This document shows positions 58,201-64,000 of a stretch of 64,000 bases of DNA, piece by piece. A model generated the notes under the pieces. That model was not told where the DNA came from. It did not search any database and saw only the letters and a list, made by a program, of their open reading frames with translations. Every line of letters starts with the position of its first letter. Position 1 is the stretch's first letter. The stretch is from contig NZ_CP186693.1 in the NCBI RefSeq assembly GCF_049532985.1, positions 3,658,001-3,722,000 on the forward strand, given 5' to 3'. Origin of the DNA: Promicromonospora sp049532985. Lineage in GTDB: Bacteria; Actinomycetota; Actinomycetes; Actinomycetales; Cellulomonadaceae. The translations under genes were made by a program, and so were the position numbers.

Positions 58201-59493
58201 TTGAGCGGTACCGCCCCTGCCCCCACCCGGATCCAGCGCCTGCGCAAGTGGGTGTCGCGTGAGACGACGGGCGGTGCGCTCCTCATCGGTGCGGCGTTCC
58301 TCGCCCTGGTGTGGGCCAACTCGCCGTGGCGGGAGTCCTACCAGGCCCTGTCGGGCACCGTGGTGGGGCCGGCCGCGATCGGTCCGCTGCCCGTCCACCT
58401 CGACCTGACGCTCGCGACCTGGGCCGCGGACGGCCTGCTGGCGATCTTCTTCTTCGTGGTCGGCGTCGAGCTCAAGCAGGAGTTCGTCGCGGGGAGCCTG
58501 CGCAACCCCAAGGAGGCCGGGGTCCCGATGATCGCCGCGGTCGGGGGCATGGCGATGCCCGCCCTGATCTACGTGGGCGCCCTGCTGCTGCTCGACGAGC
58601 CCGGGGCGCTGCACGGCTGGGCGATCCCGACGGCCACCGACATCGCGTTCGCGGTGGGCGTCCTCGCGATCTTCGGCCGCGGGCTGCCCGCCGCCATCCG
58701 CACCTTCCTGCTCACGCTCGCCGTGGTCGACGACCTGCTGGCGATCGTCGTCATCGCGATCTTCTACACGAGCGAGATCCACTGGCTGCCGCTGCTGGGC
58801 ACGCTCGTGTGCGTGGCGCTGTACGCCTGGCACGTGCGCTCGCGCGCGCCGCGCTGGTACGTGCTGCTGCCGCTCGCCGTCGTCGCGTGGGCGCTGATGC
58901 ACTCCTCCGGCGTGCACGCCACCATCGCGGGCGTGCTGCTGGGCTTCACCGTCCCGGCGATCGCCCGCCACGGCGAGCCGACGGCGCGCACCGCCCGGTA
59001 CGAGCACCGGCTCCGGCCGATCTCCTCGGGGATCGCGCTGCCCGTGTTCGCGTTCTTCGCCGCGGGCGTCTCGCTGATCGACGGCGGCGGACCCGGCGCC
59101 GTGGTCGGTCAGCCGGTGGTCGCCGCGATCGCCGCCGGGCTCGTGGTGGGCAAGCTCGTCGGCGTGCTGGGCACCACGGCGCTGGTCACCCGGGTCACGC
59201 CGCTGCGGCTGCCCGACGGCATCGGCGTGCGCGACCTGCTGCCCGTGGGGCTGCTCGCGGGTATCGGCTTCACCGTGTCGCTGCTGATCAGCGAGCTGTC
59301 CTTCGGCGACTCCGAGCACACCGACGGCGCCAAGATCGCGATCCTCGGCGCCTCGGTGCTCGCCGCGATCCTGGGCGGCGTCTCGCTGCGCTGGGACGCC
59401 CGCCGCGCCCGTACCTCGGACATGAACCTGGACGGGCGGGCGGACGACGTCCGCGCCTACATCGGCGACGCCGAGGACCGCGAGGCGCACTGA
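58201..59493 (+). CDS. nhaA: Na+/H+ antiporter NhaA
   Basis: A 430-residue inner-membrane antiporter with about 12 helices. Conserved NhaA blocks: FFFVVGVELKQEFVAGSL, GMAMPALIYV, GWAIPTATDIAFAVGVL and LLTLAVVDDLLAIVVIA, the last two holding the aspartates of the ion site. Later blocks are SSGVHATIAGVLLGF and GIGFTVSLLISELSF. It exchanges sodium for protons to control pH and salt stress. It begins with a rare TTG after GAGAGGACG. The 115-bp leader is GC-rich with no clear riboswitch. Confidence 0.95.
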   Translation: MSGTAPAPTRIQRLRKWVSRETTGGALLIGAAFLALVWANSPWRESYQALSGTVVGPAAIGPLPVHLDLTLATWAADGLLAIFFFVVGVELKQEFVAGSLRNPKEAGVPMIAAVGGMAMPALIYVGALLLLDEPGALHGWAIPTATDIAFAVGVLAIFGRGLPAAIRTFLLTLAVVDDLLAIVVIAIFYTSEIHWLPLLGTLVCVALYAWHVRSRAPRWYVLLPLAVVAWALMHSSGVHATIAGVLLGFTVPAIARHGEPTARTARYEHRLRPISSGIALPVFAFFAAGVSLIDGGGPGAVVGQPVVAAIAAGLVVGKLVGVLGTTALVTRVTPLRLPDGIGVRDLLPVGLLAGIGFTVSLLISELSFGDSEHTDGAKIAILGASVLAAILGGVSLRWDARRARTSDMNLDGRADDVRAYIGDAEDREAH

Positions 59494-59517
59494 CCCGGCG
59501 CTGAGCCGACGGCGGCG

Positions 59518-60777
59518 TCAGACCTCCAGCAGCAGCGCCTCACCCTGGCCCCCGCCGCCGCACAGGCCGACGGCGGCTCGGCCTCCGCTGCGGCGGGCCA
59601 GCTCGTGCGCCGCGTGCACCGCGATGCGCGCGCCGGACGCCCCGACGGGGTGCCCCAGCGCGATGCCGCCGCCGTGCACGTTGACGATGTCGAGCGGCAC
59701 GCCGAGCTCCTTCGCAGACACCCCGACCACCACGGCGAACGCCTCGTTGATCTCCACGAGGTCGAGGTCGGACGCCGACCAGCCCTCACGCTCCAGGGCC
59801 TGACCGATCGCCCGGGCCGGCTGGGAGTGCAGCGAGTTGTCCGGCCCGGCCACCTGGCCGTGCGAGCGGACCGTCGCGAGCACCGGCACCCCTGCCGCCT
59901 CGGCCCGGGCGCGCGTGGTGAGCACGAGCGCCGCTGCGCCGTCCGAGATCTGCGACGAGTTGCCCGCCGTCAGCGTCCCGTCGCTCTTGAACGCGGGGCG
60001 CAGCCGCGCGAGCGACTCGGGCGTCGTATCGGGCCGGACTCCCTCGTCGGTGCGCACCTCGACGGGGTCGCCCCGGCGCTGCGGCACCGAGACCGGCGCG
60101 AGCTCCGCCTCGAAGTACCCGTCCTTCGCCGCGGCAGCCGCCCGCTGGTGCGACGCCGCCGCGATCTCGTCCTGCTCCTCGCGGGACACGAACACGTCGC
60201 CGGAGTTGTGCTCCTCGGTCGAGATGCCCATGGAGACGTCGTCGAACGCGTCGGTCAGGGCGTCGTGCGCCACGGAGTCGGCCAGCTCGGCCGAGCCGTA
60301 GCCGAACCCGGACCGCGCGCCCGCCAGGATGTGCGGGGCGTTGGTCATCGACTCCTGCCCGCCCACCAGCACCACGGACGCCTCGCCCGTGCGCAGCAGC
60401 CGGGCGCCGTCGATGATCGACGTCAGCCCGGACAGGCAGACCTTGTTCACCGTCACGGCCTGCACGTCCCAGGGCACCCCGGCGGCCACGGCCGTCTGCC
60501 GGGCCGGGTTCTGCCCCGCGCCCGCCTGGATCACCTGGCCGAAGACCACCTTGTCCACGTCGGCCGCGAGCGCACCCGCGCCCTCCAGCGCCTTGCGTGC
60601 CGCGACGGCGCCGAGCTCCACGGCGCTCAGCGCGGACAGCGAACCCTTCAGCCGTCCCTGCGGCGTCCGTGCCGCGGAGACGATCACCACGTCGTCGGCG
60701 CTGTGTGTCGCGCCCGAACCGGTGGCGCCCGGACCGGTGCTCGTGGCACCCGTGGGGGCGGAAAATGCGTCACTCAT
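59518..60777 (-). CDS. Acetyl-CoA C-acetyltransferase (thiolase)
   Basis: A 419-residue biosynthetic/degradative thiolase that would split acetoacetyl-CoA into two acetyl-CoA. Seen: VDKVVFGQVIQAGAGQNPAR, the acyl-enzyme cysteine in NKVCLSGLTSI near residue 120, NEAFAVVV, GGGIALGHPVGASGAR with its His, and the second catalytic Cys in VGLCGGGGQGEA. A 30-residue Ser/Thr/Gly-rich N-terminal extension precedes DVVIVSAART. It is last in the 3-hydroxybutyrate operon, 87 bp after the CoA-transferase subunit B. Confidence 0.95.
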   Translation of the reverse strand: MSDAFSAPTGATSTGPGATGSGATHSADDVVIVSAARTPQGRLKGSLSALSAVELGAVAARKALEGAGALAADVDKVVFGQVIQAGAGQNPARQTAVAAGVPWDVQAVTVNKVCLSGLTSIIDGARLLRTGEASVVLVGGQESMTNAPHILAGARSGFGYGSAELADSVAHDALTDAFDDVSMGISTEEHNSGDVFVSREEQDEIAAASHQRAAAAAKDGYFEAELAPVSVPQRRGDPVEVRTDEGVRPDTTPESLARLRPAFKSDGTLTAGNSSQISDGAAALVLTTRARAEAAGVPVLATVRSHGQVAGPDNSLHSQPARAIGQALEREGWSASDLDLVEINEAFAVVVGVSAKELGVPLDIVNVHGGGIALGHPVGASGARIAVHAAHELARRSGGRAAVGLCGGGGQGEALLLEV

Positions 60778-60864
60778 GAGACCTCCTTTGGCCGTTCTTC
60801 CCAGCGTATCCCCCGGATTCACCGGCGAGCCCCGCGGTCGAGGGCGCACCGGTCACGCACGAGC

Positions 60865-61515
60865 TCAGCCCGCGAAGCCGACCAGCTCGACGGCGAGCTC
60901 CGGCTCGGTCTTCTCGACGACCTCCTCGGCCGTCACGCCCGGCGCGAGCTCCCGGAGCACCAGCCCGGACGGCGTCACGTCGAGCACCGCCAGGTCGGTG
61001 ATGATCCGGTTCACCACACCCTTGCCGGTCAGCGGCAGCGAGCACTCGCGCAGGATCTTCGGTGACCCGTCGCGCGCCACGTGCTCCATGAGCACGATCA
61101 CCCGGCCCGCGCCGTGCACGAGGTCCATCGCCCCACCCATGCCCTTGACCATCTTGCCGGGGATCATCCAGTTGGCCAGGTCGCCCGTGGCCGAGACCTG
61201 CATGCCGCCGAGGATCGCGGCGTCGATCTTGCCGCCGCGGATCATCCCGAACGACGTGGCGGAGTCGAAGATCGACGACCCCGGGAGCAGGGTCACCGTC
61301 TCCTTGCCCGCATTGATCAGGTCGGCGTCCACGGCGTCCTCGGTCGGGTACGGGCCCACCCCGAGGATGCCGTTCTCGGACTGCAGCACCAGGTGCCGGT
61401 CGGCCGGCACGTAGTTCGGCACGAGCGTGGGCAGCCCGATGCCCAGGTTCACGTACATCCCGTCGGCCAGCTCGCGCGCGGCGCGCGCGGCCATCTCCTG
61501 TCGCGTCAGTGCCAT
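60865..61515 (-). CDS. scoB: 3-oxoacid CoA-transferase subunit B
   Basis: A 216-residue subunit carrying the catalytic glutamate in LVLQSENGILGVGPYP near residue 46, within the CoA-transferase signature. GLPTLVPNYVP, GSSIFDSATSFGMIRGGKID and PGKMVKGMGGAMDLVHG follow. With subunit A it moves CoA from succinyl-CoA (or acetyl-CoA) to acetoacetate. It starts 3 bp after the subunit A stop, so the two are made in equal amounts. Confidence 0.95.
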   Translation of the reverse strand: MALTRQEMAARAARELADGMYVNLGIGLPTLVPNYVPADRHLVLQSENGILGVGPYPTEDAVDADLINAGKETVTLLPGSSIFDSATSFGMIRGGKIDAAILGGMQVSATGDLANWMIPGKMVKGMGGAMDLVHGAGRVIVLMEHVARDGSPKILRECSLPLTGKGVVNRIITDLAVLDVTPSGLVLRELAPGVTAEEVVEKTEPELAVELVGFAG

Positions 61516-61518
61516 GGT

Positions 61519-62331
61519 TCAGCCCTCCTTGCTCGTCGAGGTGCCCGACGGCGCGGGCTCCGTCACCGTGCGCCGCTCGATCCGCTTCTCGATGTCGGTG
61601 CCGACGTGCACCAGCCGGTGCACGTACACGCCCGGAAGGTGCACGCTGTCCGGGTCGATCTCCCCCGGCTCGACGAGCTCCTCGACCTGGGCGATGCAGA
61701 CCCGCCCCGCCATCGCGGCGAGCGGCGAGAAGTTGCGCGCCGACCTGTTGAACACGAGGTTGCCGTGCCGGTCGCCGCGCAGGGCGTGCACCAGCGCGAA
61801 GTCGGTGCTGATGGCCTCCTCGAGCACGTACTCGGCGCCGTCGTCGCCGAACGTGCGCACCTCCTTGGGCGGCGACGCGATCGCCACGCCGCCCGCGCCG
61901 TCGTACCTGCGCGGCAGGCCGCCGTCGGCCACCTGCGTGCCCACGCCCGTCCGCGTGAAGAAGGCCGCGATGCCCGCACCGCCGGCGCGGAGCTTCTCGG
62001 CGAGCGTGCCCTGCGGGGTGAGCTCCAGCTCGAGCTCGCCCGAGAGGAACTGGCGCTCGAACTCCTTGTTCTCGCCCACGTAGGAGCTGGTCATCTTGGC
62101 GATGCGCTGCGCGCCCAGCAGCACTCCGAGACCCCAGTCGTCCACGCCGCAGTTGTTGCTCACCACGGACAGGCCGCTGGTGCCCTGCGCCAGCAGCGCC
62201 TCGATCAGGGCGATCGGGTTGCCGCACAGGCCGAACCCGCCCACGGCCAGCGAGGCGCCGTCCGGGATGTCCGCCACCGCCTCGGCCGCGCTGGCGACCA
62301 CCTTGTCGAACCCGGTGCGTGCTCCAGTCAT
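61519..62331 (-). CDS. scoA: 3-oxoacid CoA-transferase subunit A
   Basis: A 270-residue subunit with the family motif GASLAVGGFGLCGNPIALIE near the N-terminus, then SNNCGVDDWGLGVLL, MTSSYVGENKEFERQFLSGE and FNRSARNFSPLAAMAGR. The ATG at 62,331 has AAGGAG six bases upstream, better than the upstream in-frame ATG at 62,346, whose own codons form that RBS. It partners with subunit B immediately downstream. Confidence 0.95.
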   Translation of the reverse strand: MTGARTGFDKVVASAAEAVADIPDGASLAVGGFGLCGNPIALIEALLAQGTSGLSVVSNNCGVDDWGLGVLLGAQRIAKMTSSYVGENKEFERQFLSGELELELTPQGTLAEKLRAGGAGIAAFFTRTGVGTQVADGGLPRRYDGAGGVAIASPPKEVRTFGDDGAEYVLEEAISTDFALVHALRGDRHGNLVFNRSARNFSPLAAMAGRVCIAQVEELVEPGEIDPDSVHLPGVYVHRLVHVGTDIEKRIERRTVTEPAPSGTSTSKEG

Positions 62332-62404
62332 CGTCGACTCCTTCATCAGGTCAGTACCGGCAGGTCGTGCCATGAGCCAGTGTCACACCCCGGGTGCCCG
62401 GGGG

Positions 62405-63154
62405 TCACCGGGCGCTCCAGCCGCCGTCGACGGCCCATGAGGCGCCGGACACCATGGCGGCGTCCGGGCCCGTGAGCCAGCCGACCAGCGCGGCCACCTC
62501 GTGCGGCTCCACGAGCCGCTTGACCGCGGACTCCGCGAGCATGACCTTCGCCATCACCTCGGACTCACCGATCCCGTGCACCCGAGCCTGCTCGGCGATC
62601 TGCTTCTCCACCAGGGGCGTGCGCACGTAGCCGGGGTTGACGCACACGCTCGTGACGCCGTGCTCGCCACCCTCCAGGGCCGTCACCTTGGACAGGCCCT
62701 CCAGGCCGTGCTTGGCCGCCACGTACGCCGCCTTGAACGGCGAGGCCACCAGCCCGTGCACCGACGAGATGTTGACCACGCGCCCCCAGCCCCGGGCGTA
62801 CATGCCCGGCAGAGCGGCGCGGACCAGCAGGAACGGCGCCTCCAGCATGATCCGCTGGACCAGCCGGAAGTCGTCCGGCACGAAGTCCTGGATGGGGCTG
62901 ACGCGCTGGATGCCCGCGTTGTTCACCAGCACGTCCACGTCCAGCCGCAGGTCGTCCAGGGCGCGGGTGTCGGACAGGTCGACCACCCAGGCCTCGCCGC
63001 CCACCTCCTCGGCGACGGCCTTGGCGCCGTCGCCGTCCACGTCCGCCACCGTCACGTGGGCACCGCGTGCGGCGAGCTCGCGAGCGCACGCGGCGCCGAT
63101 CCCGCTCGCGCCACCCGTCACGAGGGCCCGGCGGCCCGTCAGCGTCAGCTCCAT
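62405..63154 (-). CDS. 3-hydroxybutyrate dehydrogenase (SDR)
   Basis: A 249-residue SDR: ALVTGGASGIGAACARELAA, NNAGIQ, SSVHG, catalytic YVAAKHG near residue 150 and VNPGYVRTPLVEKQI. These features (VSPIQDF, SSVHGLVASPFKAAYVAAKHG, YVRTPLVEKQI) are typical of D-3-hydroxybutyrate dehydrogenases. It oxidises 3-hydroxybutyrate to acetoacetate with NAD. It lies between the transporter and the CoA transferase, 73 bp before scoA, so import, oxidation, CoA activation and thiolysis are encoded in that order. Confidence 0.92.
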   Translation of the reverse strand: MELTLTGRRALVTGGASGIGAACARELAARGAHVTVADVDGDGAKAVAEEVGGEAWVVDLSDTRALDDLRLDVDVLVNNAGIQRVSPIQDFVPDDFRLVQRIMLEAPFLLVRAALPGMYARGWGRVVNISSVHGLVASPFKAAYVAAKHGLEGLSKVTALEGGEHGVTSVCVNPGYVRTPLVEKQIAEQARVHGIGESEVMAKVMLAESAVKRLVEPHEVAALVGWLTGPDAAMVSGASWAVDGGWSAR

Positions 63155-63280
63155 CGTCGGTCCTTCTCCTCGGCCTTCCACCACGTGCTCCTCCACCGCT
63201 CGTCCTCTCGCCCGCGTGTCGCGGCCGTGCGGGCCGCCCGGCGGGCTCCCGGCCGCCTGACGACCGGGAGCCCGCGCGAC

Positions 63281-64000
63281 TCAGTCCCGTGCGAGTCCCT
63301 TCGCCGCGAGCGCCTGCTCGCGTGCCTGGTCCTCGGCGTCCAGGGCGTGCAGCGATGCGCCCCTGGTCTCGCGCAGCGCGATCGCCGCGACGAGGGTGAT
63401 GAGGGCGGCGACGCCCATGTAGACGGCGGTGGGCCACCAGGAGCCGGTGTTCTTGAGCCAGGTGGTGGCGAGGATCGGCGCCAGGGAGCCCGCCACGATG
63501 GAGGTCACCTGGTAGCTGATCGAGACGCCGGAGTAGCGCATCCGGGTGGGGAACATCTCGGCCATGATCGCGGGCTGCACGGCGTACATCAGCGCGTGGA
63601 ACAGCAGGCCTGCCATGAGCACGGCCAGGATCACCCAGGCGTTCTGGGTGTCCATGGCCGGGAAGGCGAACCAGCACCAGGTGGCGCCGAGCACGGCGCC
63701 CGTGATGTACAGCGGCTTGCGGCCCACCCGGTCGGCGAGGCGCCCGACGGCGAGGATCACCACGAAGTGGAACGCGTGCGCGGCCGCGACCACGCCGAGG
63801 ATGCGCGTGGTGTCCATGCCGAGCGCGGTGCCGAGGTAGACGATCGAGAAGCTGACCACGAGGTAGTACAGGATGTTCTCGGCGAACCGCAGGCCCATGC
63901 CGGTGAGCACGCCACGCGGGTAGCGCCTGATCACCTCGAGCACGCCGTAGCCCTTGTCGCCCTCGTCGATCTCGGCCTTCGCCTCCTCGTAGATGGGCGC
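63281..64000 (-). CDS. MHS-type MFS transporter (5' partial)
   Basis: The visible 239 residues are the C-terminal half of a metabolite:proton symporter of the MHS branch of the major facilitator superfamily. Seen: IRRYPRGVLTGMGLRFAENI, the loop motif GRLADRVGRKPLYITGA, AEMFPTRMRYSGVSISYQ, and YMGVAALITLVAAIALRETRG. The frame runs off the window edge. Position ahead of the 3-hydroxybutyrate genes suggests it imports 3-hydroxybutyrate or a similar organic acid, although MHS proteins also carry proline, betaine and shikimate. Confidence 0.88.
   Translation of the reverse strand, partial: APIYEEAKAEIDEGDKGYGVLEVIRRYPRGVLTGMGLRFAENILYYLVVSFSIVYLGTALGMDTTRILGVVAAAHAFHFVVILAVGRLADRVGRKPLYITGAVLGATWCWFAFPAMDTQNAWVILAVLMAGLLFHALMYAVQPAIMAEMFPTRMRYSGVSISYQVTSIVAGSLAPILATTWLKNTGSWWPTAVYMGVAALITLVAAIALRETRGASLHALDAEDQAREQALAAKGLARD

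Overview
The window is chromosomal DNA of a high-GC Gram-positive actinobacterium. Evidence: strong G/C bias at third codon positions, frequent GTG starts, four-base ATGA/GTGA gene overlaps, ANTAR regulators, an IdeR/DtxR-type iron box and an ECF41-like sigma factor. A cellulomonad or promicromonosporad (Micrococcales) is my best guess; no rRNA or ribosomal protein is present to confirm it.

Layout. (1) 1-8.9 kb: a translationally coupled sugar operon with a heptose-phosphate pathway (GmhB, GmhA, an HldE-like kinase/nucleotidyltransferase), four glycosyltransferases and a short-chain dehydrogenase, meeting a UDP-glucuronate-decarboxylase-like gene tail to tail. (2) 9-17.8 kb: two PAS-ANTAR regulators flanking a flavin reductase, an NRAMP-like transporter with two small PRC-barrel-like proteins and a lipoprotein, and a FAD/Rieske oxidoreductase; then small soluble proteins and a methyltransferase. 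(3) 17.8-20.7 kb: a secreted tandem esterase whose first esterase domain has lost its catalytic residues, followed by 550 bp that look like a decayed sugar-regulated operon. (4) 20.7-29.7 kb: a PaoABC-type molybdenum aldehyde oxidoreductase locus with one small and one medium subunit, XdhC and two different large subunits, plus a divergent XRE regulator. A repeated intergenic motif precedes three of its transcription units. (5) 29.9-33.2 kb: TetR/NmrA and MerR/membrane-protein pairs with visible operators.

(6) 33.2-37.0 kb: an AT-richer accessory segment bounded by a 12-bp direct repeat whose right copy is the 3' end of ychF. It holds a tRNA-Gly 3' remnant, a KDPG-aldolase tail, a HIRAN protein, a Tdi1-like orphan immunity protein and other fragments. 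(7) 37-59.5 kb: core genes (ychF, an ABC exporter, rmuC, ispH, xseA, xseB, a PfkB sugar kinase, carbonic anhydrase, fumC, GPP34, phoH2, nhaA), several closed by long perfect hairpins. (8) 59.5-64 kb: a complete 3-hydroxybutyrate/ketone-body degradation operon (transporter, dehydrogenase, CoA transferase A/B, thiolase).

The most interesting non-gene signal is at 55,578-55,745. A near-consensus 19-bp iron box overlaps a good promoter and is followed about 130 nt later by a perfect 17-bp terminator stem, with no credible reading frame between. It looks like an iron-regulated small RNA. Other signals worth attention are the shared CAGCCTG motif of the aldehyde-oxidoreductase locus, the decayed operon with duplicated LacI-type sites, a MerR-type promoter that appears to drive a leaderless 43-codon ORF coupled to its regulator, the NRAMP homologue with a rewritten metal site, and the nested att-like remnants beside ychF.
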